Shown here in pieces: positions 1-12,880 of a stretch of 64,000 nt of DNA. Position 1 is the stretch's first letter. The number at the start of each line of letters is the position of its first letter. Source of the stretch: Cavia porcellus (taxonomy: Eukaryota; Chordata; Mammalia; Rodentia; Caviidae); the NCBI RefSeq assembly GCF_034190915.1, contig NW_026947491.1, forward strand, positions 25,236,101 to 25,300,100. Reading direction: 5' to 3'. The position numbers and the translations under genes are program-made. The notes under the pieces were generated by a model. That model was given only the letters and a program-made list of their open reading frames with translations. It had not been told where the DNA came from and did no database searches.

Positions 1-1417
1 CCTACTTTTTCTCTCAAAAGAGTCTTAGCCACTTCTCTGTAAAGGAAGTCAGGGACATTTTCAGTAATACCACTTTGGACACCAACAGTATTAGTTTATC
101 ATCTTGACATAGGAATTTTTCACAGTGAGCTATTTGTGGAAGAAACTTCAGCTATGTGTTCAGCTTCAAGCATTAAAACTCACAGGTTATGCTGAAACCA
201 TGGGAAGGGGAAGGGGAAATAAAAGAATCAAGATGCAGTATGGCAGAGAGGAGGAGTAGAGAAACAGTCCATGGCAGGGTAGGCAGGAGGTAACAAGCCG
301 TAAACTTCCCTTTGCCTACAAGTCTTTTGAGTGGTGTGGGGCTTCCCATTATCCATGCTCAGAACAATACTAAACCAATCAGTAGACTAATCAGTAGACT
401 AATCATCACATACTTAATCCAGATTCGAACACCCTTAATCCAGATTCACATACTCCAAATCCAGCCATCTCCAAAAGTTCCACAAATGAATGCATGAAGT
501 TTTGGGGGACATCAAGATATAAGCCATAAGAAGGCATTCAGAGCAATTCAATGTTTCAAAATAAAAAAACATATATAAATCTTAAATGTGAAATAGTAAG
601 TAAATCATCATATAAATTATGGTTAACTCGTTTTTAAATATTACAAACTGATCAACTCATATTTTTAAATTAAGGATATTAAAAATTATTGCAGAACAGT
701 CAAACTAAAAGCAGGATATAAAATCACATGTACCACTACTACCTAGTCTTTATTTTACATGAGTAAACTGGTATATATTCTTTTCACAACAGATGTGACC
801 TTCTTGTTGAAAGCCAGCCAAGGAAGCCATGATAAAGTGGAGGGACTCTGTTCACAGCAATGGTGTCTTCAGGAAACCAAGCCCATGCCTCTTACATGGA
901 TTCTCAAGATTCATATGCCTGTGAGGTTGAAAACATAACTATTCTGTCATGACCATCACCACAGATCAGATGTAAAAGGAAGCACAAAACCTCCAATGAC
1001 TCCAATCCCAGCACATCTGAGATGGTAGATTCTTATCCTCACAGAGCTTAGCAGCGTCTCTGGTCAGAAGGATGATACTGTAAAAGAATGAAGGTTTGTT
1101 CTTCTAAGTTATGATGAGAAAACTACGAAACTCTCCTAAATATGTAAACTAATAAAATATCTTTTAAAGCATAGAATTTCAACCAGCAGTGACTAATATC
1201 TTGTGGTTCTTTCTAGGATAATAAAATAAAATGTTCATCCAGTTTGGATTTAAAATGATTTCAGGATATTTTAGGAACATGATCTTGGACAATTTGTTGA
1301 TACTCTGACAAAGAAGAATCATTCTTCAAATCAGTAAATCAGTCTTCTAAAGGTAAGGAATCTTGATTTCATGAAATAAGAATAATATCACAGATCTAAG
1401 AGGAACCAAAGCCTGAA
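1..1417. other. No recognised gene or repeat
   Basis: AT-rich unique-looking sequence. The only long reading frames are below about 65 codons and of ordinary chance composition. I see no SINE boxes, LTR ends or LINE-1 motifs. Confidence 0.5.
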
Positions 1418-1420
1418 CAT

Positions 1421-1624
1421 GAAGAAGAAGAAGAAGAAGAAGAAGAAAAAGAAGAAGCAGGAGGAGGAAGAGGAGGAGGAGGGGGATGAGGAGGAGGGGG
1501 ACAAGGAGGAGGGGGATGAGGAGGAGGGGGATGAGGAGGAGGGGGATGAAGAGGAGGGGGACGAGGAGGAGGGGGACGAGGAAGAGAAAGAGGAAGAGGA
1601 GAAAAGGAAGAAGGAAGAGGCAGA
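1421..1624 (+). repeat. Purine-only microsatellite and 15-bp minisatellite
   Basis: An (AAG)n run at about 1421-1455 leads into seven near-perfect copies of a 15-bp unit (gaggaggagggggat/c) at about 1473-1577, then degenerate GA-rich sequence. The plus strand is almost wholly purine for about 200 bases. Because 15 is a multiple of 3, a frame through it stays open as Asp/Glu/Gly or Lys-rich low-complexity peptide. There is no sign that this is coding. Confidence 0.9.
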
Positions 1625-1639
1625 GAAGATTTACTATTA

Positions 1640-2550
1640 GTAAGGTGACTTTCTGTAAAGAAATTGAATGAAAATTTTTCATTAGAAGAGCATCATTGGA
1701 CTCTCATCTTGAATGTTTATAGAGATCTAGGACCACACTGCTTCTGAAAATCATGGATTTCCTAGGCTGTGAGTGAGAAATCCTGTGCCATGACCATAAT
1801 AAAAATTATTTAAGTTTTAAAATGCAAAGCCAACTCCTATATCACTTGAAATTTTGAAGTGTCCAGATAGACGTACTTCTAAGGCAAAGACAATTGGAAG
1901 TTTCTATTTATTTACATTAATTTTCTTTACATGCTATTGTCCCAGTGACATTTTGTTCATAATTATTTGACTAAGGTAATCTCCAGTTAGTGTACTGGCA
2001 ATATGTTCAGGTCACTAGCAAGACTCTGGAATGACACTGGTCAGAGTTCCCCACAACCACTGAACAGCCACTTCCTCTGGTCAGTGGCCACTGCTCATCT
2101 TCCTCAGACTGTCTCTTCTATTTGGTGTGGGTCTGTTTTGAGTTAATTTTGGGTGAAGGGCAGGGAATTTCAACTGTGAGTTTTCTGGCCTGGCCCAAAT
2201 GCCCTACCAGACAAAAATAACATATTATTAATATTCTGGAGAAACATCACAGTTTCATTAAGTTGTCTATTCTTTGGCAAAGAAAGAAACCTAGTTCAAT
2301 TACTGGCTATCGCTAGATGGAACAGTTGCTACAATAAAAGAAATAAACATCAGTCACTGCAAGTAACCAAGATGAGTGACGAGTCTGTCTAAAAAACTGT
2401 CTAAATTTCTAGTCATTGTAGATTTTTCTTACAAAATGCTCAGAATTTTTGGTTTGACCTATTGCAATGAATATTGGCTTTCATTTATTCCTTTCAATAA
2501 TGTTTATAAAATATAACAACAGTAACAACTTTAACACAAAATTCCAAAAA
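1640..2550. other. No recognised gene or repeat
   Basis: Nothing recognisable: AT-rich, with short random frames only. Confidence 0.45.
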
Positions 2551-2551
2551 C

Positions 2552-2752
2552 CAGTCAGGAATTGTGGCAAACACCTGTAACTCCCGTACTCCGTGAAGTT
2601 GAGGCAGAAAGACTGCAAACTCTATCCCAGCCCGGGCAAATTAGCTACTTCAATAACTAATAAAAACTAAAAGTAAAAAGGCTATGTTTGTAGCTCAGTG
2701 CAAGAGCTGAATTAAATCCCCAATCCCCAGTATTACCAACAAGAAAAAAACA
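2552..2752 (+). mobile_element. Degraded B1-ID dimeric SINE
   Basis: The first half resembles a B1/7SL-derived SINE (aattgtggcaaacacctgta, then 'gttgaggcagaaagactg'). The second half resembles a tRNA-derived ID element (tgtagctcagtgcaagagct, then 'aaatccccaatccccagta'). An A-rich tail follows. The order B1 then ID matches the dimeric B1-dID SINEs described from several rodent families. It is strongly diverged, so old. Confidence 0.7.
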
Positions 2753-2759
2753 AACCTCT

Positions 2760-4775
2760 TTATTTAAAAATTAACCATGTGGTTCTGGTGCTAGAGCAGA
2801 TACAGATCTTCAATTTTTTCAGGCCCCAATACAATTCAATATACAATTATTCTACAAATTGTATTCTATATTTAACAAATAGAATTAAAAAATCAATTAA
2901 CTGCGTCCATATAGGCACTACAGAGACAAAAGGCAATTCTAAGGCAAATAACATGATGCTTTCATTTGGATGTAATGCACTACCTGCCATACATGTAGCA
3001 TCACAAAGAGAAGCCCTGCTGAGAGACTCAGAGAGGAAGGCACAAATCAAGAGCCTTTGAAAATGCTGCTCACAATGAGCAGGACTGCAGGGAACAGGAG
3101 GACATGCTGGGTGGTCATGCAGCACAGCCCACAGCTTCCTGTGGGACCCCCCCGCCCCCATGGGTCTCCTTGCTCTCATAGCAGGTGAGCCAGGGATGCG
3201 TACTGGATGCCTGTCTACTGCCTGGAAAGAAGATGTGCGGAACCCAGGTCCATGACTGGCTGCCACAGGAATAGGTAAGTTTAGTGCTGGACACAGTTGT
3301 GACTACAATGAAGTCTATCTTCTGTTCTCATATTTACTCCCATCGGTGCCCTTCATCTGTAAAATTTACTTCAGCAGCTCCTTACTTAATAGGAAATTGT
3401 ATAATTCTGGTGAATGCGTCTACCTGTTACCTTAGAGAGGCCATGTTTTTAATTACAATATAATAATAAAGGCAAATAAAGAGTAAAGCTAGAAGCTCAA
3501 GCATAAACCTGCAGCAAGAGAATCAGAGAGAATTTGACTAGCCTTATCAAATTTTTAAGTCCCTTACTTCATGTGCAGTTAAAGGCAATTCTAATATGGT
3601 GCACCTTAAACTCATAGGTAGAATTTGTTTTTCTCCCACAACTCATATAAATCTTAGAAGAAAAGTGGCAGAAGAAGACTCCCTTGCAAACAAGAATCCC
3701 ATCCATCAAAGAAGCAGCTCTAAACACTCCAGAAGGGGACAGGAATGTTCCTTGCTGGTCCAGTGTGAATTGACCTTCTCCCTCCCTTCCACTGTGGCTG
3801 ATCTGTCCACTCTTTCCTTCAGCCACAAGTGCCTAGGTCACCTCCCTTCTGGCCACAATAACTGAAGCAGAAGTCTGCTGCAGAACTTCTGGGAAACTTT
3901 CACTTCAGCGAAAAGAACAGGTATGGGATTGCTGCTTTACGATGGGATCATGAATCTGATGCCTGGTGCAGTGGAAGCTGTGGTGTAAAAATTAGGATCA
4001 GGTGAAGAGAATCACAGAGCTACTGGATCTAATCCTTGGAGCTGCTGAGCCAGTACCAACTGCCACCTACTTCTGTCACGTGAAAAAATAAACCCTTTCT
4101 AAAAGCCTCAGCCTGTTCTTGCATTGCTCTCCTGACATTACTAAGCATGATCTTGAATTCCATGTTGAGTAAATCATGTTCTCTCCTTTCACCAGGGTTG
4201 CTCTATGGATACTTATCGCCTTTTATTTGGAACACACTTCCTTGTTTCCTGTGTTGATTTCTGTGTATTAGATAAGACAACAGCTTCTTCAATCCTTCAG
4301 ATTGGGCTACAGTAAAGGACCTCACCAGTCATCCTGACCAGAGATTCTGAGCTGACTTTCAAATCTTCATGTTTTTCATAGTTCGCTTTCTCTGTTTTAT
4401 TGAGGATGTATTAAATCTTACCAGATTGTCAGTGCAGGGAAGATAAAGCCATACTCTCTAGCTGTCACCAGGAGCACTGAGGTGTCTAATGTGTTTCAGT
4501 CCCTTCTATACTCCAGGTAAAGCCGGCACAGATGTTTATCATCACACTATCTGTGCACTAAGCTGGGGAGACTACCTATGGCTAGAGTTTATGGTCCCCT
4601 TCAAACTGAACCCTCCAATACCGGGGGTGAGTTAGCTGTAAGTTAGCCGGCCCACTGAGTGTCCACCTCTGTTTTCCATAGTTAGGGAGGCTTGGAACCT
4701 CAGAGCCTATCAACCTGGGATAAGTGATTAAGATGGTAGTGCCTTATTTGGGGGCCAAATGAGTGGCGGTGCTTG
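2760..4775. other. No recognised gene or repeat
   Basis: Mostly unique-looking sequence. Two overlapping frames on opposite strands at about 2847-3266 and 3569-3865 have no recognisable domain or repetitive coding signature and are most likely chance. Confidence 0.4.
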
Positions 4776-4779
4776 GCCA

Positions 4780-6010
4780 ATTCCTTGCAGGGTGACTCAG
4801 TAGACCTGGGCTATTATGGAGAAAAGTCAAGTTGAAGCTTGGAAGTGGAGAGCTCCACTCAAGCTTCCAGAAGTCTACATTCTCCTGTCCCATTGACCCC
4901 CTAATAACTACTATAAGAGTATGCAGAGAAATCCTGTGTGGGAAGAAACTGGAGCTGTGTGTTTAGTGTCTTCTGTGTGCTGCTCCCAAGAAGTTTCTAT
5001 GTGCATGTTTAAAACCATCGCTTAGTACTAGAGTCTAGAGAGACATTTACCTCTGGTCTCTTCCATTCCCAGACCCACAAGTGGTTGAGGAGTCAGTGTT
5101 TCTAATGGTAGCTATAGAAGTTGGGTGTTCAAAATATGAATAAACTCCTTCCAGAAAGAATCTTCAGACCTGGACTCCTAACAGAGTGAGCCAGGACAAA
5201 AAGCATAAGACACCTGGAGCCCCTGTTTTGGATTGTGAGCGCTCTACAGTCAGCTCAGTGAACTGCTTAGTGTGGGCAAGTTAGAGGCCCATTGTCATGG
5301 CAGCAACTGGCAGAGTATACTGGCAACGCCCTTCTGATTAGAAACCAGAAGATGGTCTTTTATTTTGTGCCCCATGCATGAACACTGTCCTCAGTAGCCC
5401 CTGAAAGAGCTTTCATGCCCACTGAAAACCAATTCTTTATACTGCCATCTAGGAGATCTGAGTATGTCAGAGTCCAATCTAGGAAGGAGGTTTAAAATGC
5501 AGTCCCTCAGGTGGGAGATATAAAAGTAGGTATGCTTGACACACAGACTTTATTCCAGAAGAATCAATGGACCTGGGGTAAGCTAGGGGAGAAAGTTTAA
5601 GAAGTGTTGAGATCCTCTTCAGACTCTATTATTCAGGTCTATTATTTGTCTGCCTGAGTGATGCCGCAGTACAAGTCAGTTAGAAGGCAGACCATCGTGC
5701 CATTGAGAATTGTCTGAAATTCTCACTGGAAGAAACCAGGAAATCTGCCTTTTAGTCCCTTCCCTGAATCCCAGGATGAAGTCCCAGGAAGCACTTATGC
5801 TCCCATTTAAAACCATGTCTGTGTTCTGTGATCTGGAGGAAATAGCATAAACTTAGACCTTTCTGTTCCCAAAGTAGGTTTCAGGTGGGTGTAACCCCTC
5901 TGATGGATGCTGGAAAATGTGGCGCATTCAATATGTGGTCAAACACTTTCCAGAAAGAACTGGTGGACCTGGGTTTGTTACTGAGTGAGCCAGGAAAGAA
6001 GATTCACAAA
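4780..6010 (+). repeat. Diverged tandem repeat, period about 400 bp, 3-4 units
   Basis: A recurring block of the form 'ttccagaa(ag)aa...gacctgg...gagtgagccagga' has its 'acctgg' core near 4803, 5167, 5570 and 5966, spaced about 364, 403 and 396 bp. The best pair is 5128-5205 against 5926-6001. Between the cores a second shared block (agaaacc/t..., then 'tttaaaacca') recurs in the same order. Divergence is high, so this is an old local amplification or part of an unrecognised larger repeat family. Confidence 0.6.
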
Positions 6011-6019
6011 GCTCAGAGC

Positions 6020-9000
6020 TCACATTCAAGCCTATATAACAATAATTTTAAAAATACAATGTGCTTGGACTTTGTCAAAATTGAAACTTCATCGTAAGAC
6101 AAGAATTAGGAAAGCCAAAGACTGAAAGGAAACAGATGTAACACACCTGACAAAGAATTTACAGTCAAAACATCAAGTACTTCCACAAAAATAGTGATTC
6201 AGGTTTTAAGTGAACAAATGTCTTTAAGAGACATTCTATCTTAAGGAGGTACAAAATGGCCAATGAAACATGGAAAGTGCTCTATGCTATCAATCATCAG
6301 AGAACTGATTTCAAAATAACCAAAATCCAAAGTCTTATGTGACAATATCTACAGTAGGTTTAATGCAGTGCTCCTGACCTGAAGACAGCCTATGTGTCAG
6401 CAGCAGCAGGATAAACTGTGGTAGAGTCAAATGGTAAGAAACACTGTGCGTACAATGCCACGAATAAGCCTCAAAAAGATTTCATTTATCTAAAATTTCA
6501 GAAAAGGCAAAATCATTCTATAATGAAAGAAAACAAGAACAGTGACTATTTCAGAAAGAATGGCAAACAAAACAAACAAAAATAAGGAACCTTTGATGTG
6601 TTGGAATTAGTTCACATTATGACCACAATACAGGTTGCATTGTGTATATTTGCAATTGTATATTTACTGCTCAAACCTTATGAGGCTTGTATTTCATTGC
6701 ACTTAAATTATACTCCTATTTTAATGATTTTTTTAAAAAATAAACAGTAAGCAATTGTCCTTTTCTTCTGTTGGACATGGTTGAATTTCCCCCACTAAAT
6801 AGAAAGTAAGTGAAGATAAGAAATGTTATGGATTTTATCTATCATTGAATTCCAAGTACCTAGAACACTGTTTAGGACAAAATATATTTTCAATTAATAT
6901 TTGTAGAATGCACATTTGGGTTGTTTAGAACTGTGACTGCCACCTTGAGATGAAACAGAAACAAGATAAAAAGAGAAGGAAGAACGGGAGAGAAGAAAAA
7001 ATATAGCTGTGTAGAGTTGAGCCATGGATTACCAAACTTAAAATTTGTCACATTTCAGATTTCCTGTTAATATGAAAAAACAAATTCTATTTCTTAATCA
7101 CTGGGTTGATTTTAGTTGTTTTTAGGACTTACTTCGTGTGTCGAGAAAATTAAATGTGATTATGTACACACAATCCTCTCTGAAGGGGACAGCTCATTTG
7201 TGGAAATCCAGGCACCTGATGACCACTGTTTGTCACTGTAACATCCTCTCCCCAAGAGGAGTCATAAAAGTGCACAGTTGAAACTCATTACGAAGACAAA
7301 AGTGTTGTGTGATTTCCTTCCCTGAATCTTTACACTTCCCGAAGCATTTCGTGTGTTTAACCTGAAAATAAGTGAGCAGCCGAAAGCTCTGATTAACTCC
7401 TCGGAGAAACCTCACAGGTGAAAAATCATTTGAAGCCCTGTGGCCTGGGAACATCAGTTACTGCATGACTCGAGCTGTCAGAATCTTCATTTGCACCCAG
7501 GGCCATTGGCAATGGCTCTGATGGAAAGCCAAGACTGGACTCTGCACTTACAAGAACCAGTACTGTCCCAATAAACAGGCTGCCGGCTCTCTGCTGGATC
7601 CCACTAAACACAGAACCATCTGGAGAGCAGGGTATGGAATGATCTTTACTTTTCCAAGAATTACAGCAAGGTGGAACATTTCTGAATGAAACCACGGATG
7701 CTGTTCCTAAAATCTGGGCCACATGAGGTTAGAGGCATATTGATTTTCAGTTCAGGGATAAATTGACCATCTTTGGTCTTTCAGGAAAATGACCACATTT
7801 TTAGATGATGAAGAACAGATGCCACTATTTGAAGCCTCAATTAGGAAGCCCAAGTGGGCTTAATTGTCAAGGTAGCCATAACAACTATGTCCTGCCACAG
7901 ATTGACGGAAGAATGACAAACGTTTTCATGTGGTGTAGACAAATCTAGCTGCTTCTGAACAAATGATCTGGCCAGTTTGAAAAGGCTTGATGGAATCAAA
8001 CTTGCCAATGCTTACCGCGTTCCAGGAAGGCCTTAAATTGGAGCAATTCCATGTTAGAATTAGGTTTGAGAACAAAAACTATTTTAAAAATATTTTCTTA
8101 GAAGAGCTTCTTCATGGAAATGTCTGTATCTAGCAGGGTTTGGAGAAAGCACAGATATAGACCCACCCCTGGCGTGTAGAAGAAGCCTTCCGATTCCCTC
8201 TTTCGTTATTTTTCCTTTTAGTGGCTCTTCTCCTCCCACTGCCCAAAGCCTCATCTTCTCATAATTTTACACACACACGCTGATCTGCAGTAAGTAATTA
8301 GCAACAGTTGACAGTTGGATTATTTGCCTTTATGGAAGAATTTGCAGTATTTCCTTCAGGGAAATCTACCACTGATGATTGAATTTCAGACACCAATGAC
8401 CGGTTAGAGACACTTTGGAGGCGAAAAGGAATTCAAAACATGGTCATTTATGAGATAAATAATAGTATTTCCCTTTCAAACATCATTTTGTAAATTGTGA
8501 TACAATGAAATATAAGTCAAATTTCCTTCCAAGAGTTTTCAAAGAAAGGAGTTACGATATTTACATTAGCTCAATGCCTGATACAGACATACAACTTTAA
8601 AAGATCATATATTACATGCAAGCTCAGAAAATGGAGTGAGAACTTTTAAATAAGAAGTTCAGGAAGGCTTCAGGGAATGACTGGTTAGGAATTGTTCATG
8701 CAAGATTCAACTCATGCAGCTTGGGAGGCAGAAGGCAAGGCAGGCTAGGAATGACATAAGCCCAGAGTGGAGGAAAGCACGTCTGAAGAACTGGCATCGC
8801 TAATTATTTCATCGGTAACAGTATCAGTGTACATCCACTATTATTTTCTGAGTTGGCAACTTTGGCAGAAGATAGAAGTTCTTGTATTGTTCTGTATTCC
8901 ATTACTTTTCACATAATACTCAAAATCTCTCAGGAGCCGTGGTCTACTAATTAATACTTTCCAAGCTCACATACATTTTAAAAATAGAAAATACATGAGA

Positions 9001-11970
9001 TAAACCAAGTTTCTGAAATTCTGGTCTTGGGTTGTCTTGTTTGTCCTTGCGGAAGTCAAAGTACATTCTACACTTACCCTCGAAAATTACCAAACTCTTT
9101 GTTTTAGTTCTTTAATAAAGACAAAAATACTGCTCACAATGGCAGTTTTGGTCTCCAGAGATTATCCAAGCAATGCTGCAGATCCCAGGGATTAGCAAAT
9201 TTTCCTCATTTCATAAACAAATAAGTACTAAGTGATTCTCTCTCACCCACAGGGGCATATCTAACACTCCCGCAGATGACTGAAATGGTAGATAGTACCA
9301 GAACTTTTATAGACTACTTTTCCTCTACAGGTGTACCTATGACACAGTTTAATTTGTAAACTAGGTACAATAAGAGACTAGCAACAATAACACTACAGAG
9401 AGATTAGCAACCCTATCATATAGTTACTATATTTTGTTTCCTTATGAGGTTAATAACATCAGCTTTTCCCTTAAAGGAAACACTACACAGCTTCCCTTTG
9501 GCATATCTAAATTGCGAGTATCACTACTCTTAGATTTAAGCAAAATAGAAGTTACTTGAGCACAAGAACTATGACAATACAAGAGTCAGTCTGACAACCA
9601 ACAGTTAATATATGAGTAGCTGCTGAGCAGCACATAGAACATGGATACTCTGGACAAAGGGACAGTTTCAACACCAGGCAATACATAGCAGGTGGGTACA
9701 AAATCTCACCACAATGTACAGGACAAAGTGCAATTTAAAACTTATGAACTGATTATTTCTGGAATTTTCTATTTAATATTTTCAGATCATAAAGTAGAAA
9801 ACTGCAGGAAGAGAAACCCCAAGGGAAAGGGAGCCCTGGAACAGTGGTAATAGTGTCATGAGTGAATAACTGCTGTTAATAATCTAGTCTGAATATAATC
9901 ATTTGGGAATTGACAGAACTCATAGCCTTATAATTATTTTGATAGATATTTTCTATTTCCATGGCAAGGATTTAGAAGCTTTGTTCTCCAAACTAACACA
10001 AGAATAGAAAAATCATTTATCATTGTTGATATTATTACTAGTTTTAAAACTCAGAGAAATCCTAGAATGTTGGATCTCTGTAAAGGGAGAATTACTTAAA
10101 ATTAACAGTAAAGCCAAGTTAGGTCCCGATGTCTCTGTGAAGCAGGTGCATAAGCATATTTGAGCAGAAAAAAGAGCACCTGACCTTGGCATCCAACACT
10201 TACTAGCTTTGCTGTTTGATCTTTGTAAATTGTCCCACTTTTTCTGAATCTCAACTCCCTTGAATGCAAAGTGGATTCACAGGGCTGTGAATTCAAGTGC
10301 ATTTTCTGATGGCTGATAATATGCTTTGTGTACAGATTGAGAGACATTTTTCACTTGCTGGGGAAAAAATACTAATAATGGGGCTAGTGAAAGCAATACT
10401 CCTCATGATCTAATCCAAAGCTTTCTTTTCAGAAAATTCGTGCATGAGGGTGATATTTGCTCTGCAGAGTGATACTCGGTGGCCTATCAAACATTGTCTG
10501 CTTCCTTTCTTCCTTAGCCTCATTGACCTTTAAAATCCCCTAATAAACACTCAAAATATTAAATCAAAGACATGAGATTGTAAATTTCCAAAGCTTTCAA
10601 CATCTTCACATAAAGTAGCTTTTCTAATATAATCTAGGAGAAGCACAGTCTCAGTCCAGCCCTCACCCAGTTCACGAATGTCCCTCTGGAACCGTGCAGA
10701 CTGTCTCCACAGTGTCCTGTCATGCCCAGTATGCCTGCTGGTGCCCGCATGCACAGAACAGACCAACACTCAGCTTGTGTTTGCTCTCAGGTCTGCATAT
10801 GCCAGTTAAGTTCATTATTATTATATCGTAAGTTAATTAACTATTATAAAAGCATATGTATGTACCGTGGATGAGAAAATGGGATTTTTGTGACAATGAA
10901 AATTGAATATTTTAGAAATTTGAATATTTTGGAATGTAAATTCACAATCAATTAAGTAGAAGCAGACAAATGTAGACAAATTAGGAGAAATGCTGGTAAA
11001 AATCTAGGATTCTGCATTGGGACTATTTTTCCTTTTTAAAGCTCTTGTTTCATGAAGAATAAATAATATGTACAGAATGAAAGAGATGTGCCACTGCTTA
11101 ACGGAAAGAAACATTGAATTCCCAACCTCAGACTCATACATGCTGTATAAAAGAAAAGTGAATCCATATTGATCATTCATTTATATGCTTCAAATTAACA
11201 GTAAGCTTTTCTATTTTCTGTTTCCTTAATCAATCAGTCAATTGCAGCTCTAATATAACTAATTCGTTAAAACTTCTATAGAACTGGAATATTTCAGTAT
11301 TCTTTAATAATTTGGGGCAATGACAAGTCAATCTTGTTAGTTGTTTTCTTTTCACAGAGAACTCAAAGTATAAAATCCTAAATTTGAAAATGAGTTCAAC
11401 AGAAATTAAATTAGCAATAACTAATTAGCAATCAGTTTTTAAAAACTAGCTATATCTAATGACTCCCGATGAGTGATCTATCTTGCCTGCTTCTCGACCT
11501 CCTCTCCTCTCTGTGGATCATAGACTCTCTCCTGCCCCCATGGCTTTGAGCTGGTGAGCTTCTTTGTGTGAACATACATTGTGGTCACAGAGGACAGTAT
11601 AGTTTGGACTTTGCTTTGATTTTAAATAGTCTTTAGATATTAGGTCTTTACTTTAAAATGCCTAGATTGACTTCTAACCCAAAGCATATATAGGAACCTA
11701 CTTCATACTGGCTGGAAACTATTAACAATTTGCTCCATTGAGTATTATTTGTGTTCTATTCAATATTCCTTCTGAATGCTCTAGCATATCAGCAGAGAAC
11801 CACTTTACAGAGCAACATCAGAAAGAAACAAAGGATGCACAAGACATGGACTCCTCCATAAGGGATTTAAAATGAAGGGATAAAGTTTAAAAGTGTTTAG
11901 TTTTAAATCTGCATCAATTATACACATTTTTTCCTCTCTTTAAATGTACCATACTCCTTCCTATTAAAAT
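6020..11970. other. No recognised gene or repeat
   Basis: About 6 kb of unique-looking sequence. The longest frames (98 codons at 7426-7722 minus, 81 codons at 10102-10347 minus) have no motif I recognise and no flanking splice pattern I can defend. It could hold conserved non-coding elements, but that needs a cross-species alignment. Confidence 0.4.
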
Positions 11971-11977
11971 ACTCCAA

Positions 11978-12175
11978 ACCAGTCATAGTGGTACACACCT
12001 ATAATCCCAGATGTCTAAATGACTGAGGCAGGAGAACCATAAGTTTGAGGCCAACCTGGAAGACTTATATAATCCTTACTAACCCTACATCATAATTAAA
12101 AATAAAAATAAAAAAAATGCAGAGGCACCGAGTTAAATCTCTAGCACACACACACAATACCTAAAAAAGTAAAAA
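11978..12175 (+). mobile_element. Degraded B1-ID dimeric SINE
   Basis: The B1 half is clear: 'ggtacacacctataatccca' and 'gactgaggcaggagaaccat', then 'gtttgaggccaacctgg'. An A-rich linker follows, then a much reduced ID-like piece (gttaaatctctagcacacac) and a second A-rich tail. Same order of parts as the copy at 2552. Confidence 0.7.
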
Positions 12176-12565
12176 ACACTGAACGTTTTTCCCTTGCCTG
12201 AAGCCAATTTAGGACTGCAGTAACATAAATACATCTTATTCTCAAACTTACTTTCTCACTAAGTTTATTAAGCAGGAAAATATTTGACAATCTGCAGGGT
12301 TTATGGTAAAAGGAAGACAGAGGGTGAGGACTACAGCAACTGCAGTCACTTATCTACATGTATTGAAATGGCTTCATGTTTTATTATTTTTATTGCTGTT
12401 GTTGTCATTGTTGTTTTTAATGTTCCTCTTGTCAGAGAAATTGTTAATACTGGATTTTTAACACATCAAGGATTTTTATTATGCATGTCTATTACCTTTG
12501 TTTCTGCACATTATCATCAGGACTTACTGCTGTCAGTGTTTTGTATTTGGCCATTTTTAGTAGTA

Positions 12566-12880
12566 TATTAGTCACTTTCCCATCACTGGAACAAAATACT
12601 TCACATCTGCAACTTAAAGGAGAGGTTTAATTTTGTTCACGCTTTCTGTGAGTTTAGTTCGTGTTCAGCCAACTCCAAGGCAGAAATAACACAGTAGAAC
12701 AGCTCAGAGAGAAATCTGCTCGTGGTGACCAGGAAGCAGAGAGAGAAGGAAGGGGATGAGGGCAAGAACACATCCTTTCAGATCATTCCTCCATAGACTT
12801 TTCCCTTCCCATCAGGCCCCACCTCTAAAAGTGAGACTTTTGAAGTCTTAACAGTTTAAGCAAATCCAAGTTAAAAACTC
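12566..12880 (-). repeat. MaLR 3' LTR
   Basis: On the minus strand this is the LTR downstream of the interior. It begins (plus-strand reading) at 'tattagtcactttcccatc' and runs through 'catcaggccccacctctaaa'. The inner edge is approximate because the LTR end is degraded. Confidence 0.6.

Noticed and set aside
1347..1682. Frames of 61-111 codons over the purine tract (poly-Lys/Glu or poly-Leu)
   Set aside because: Pure products of the 3-bp and 15-bp repeats; low complexity in every phase.
4780..6010. CRISPR-like array
   Set aside because: Units are about 400 bp and strongly diverged, in eukaryotic DNA; no short identical repeats with spacers.
7426..7722. 98-codon minus-strand frame
   Set aside because: No motif, no partner exon or splice pattern; within chance length for this composition.
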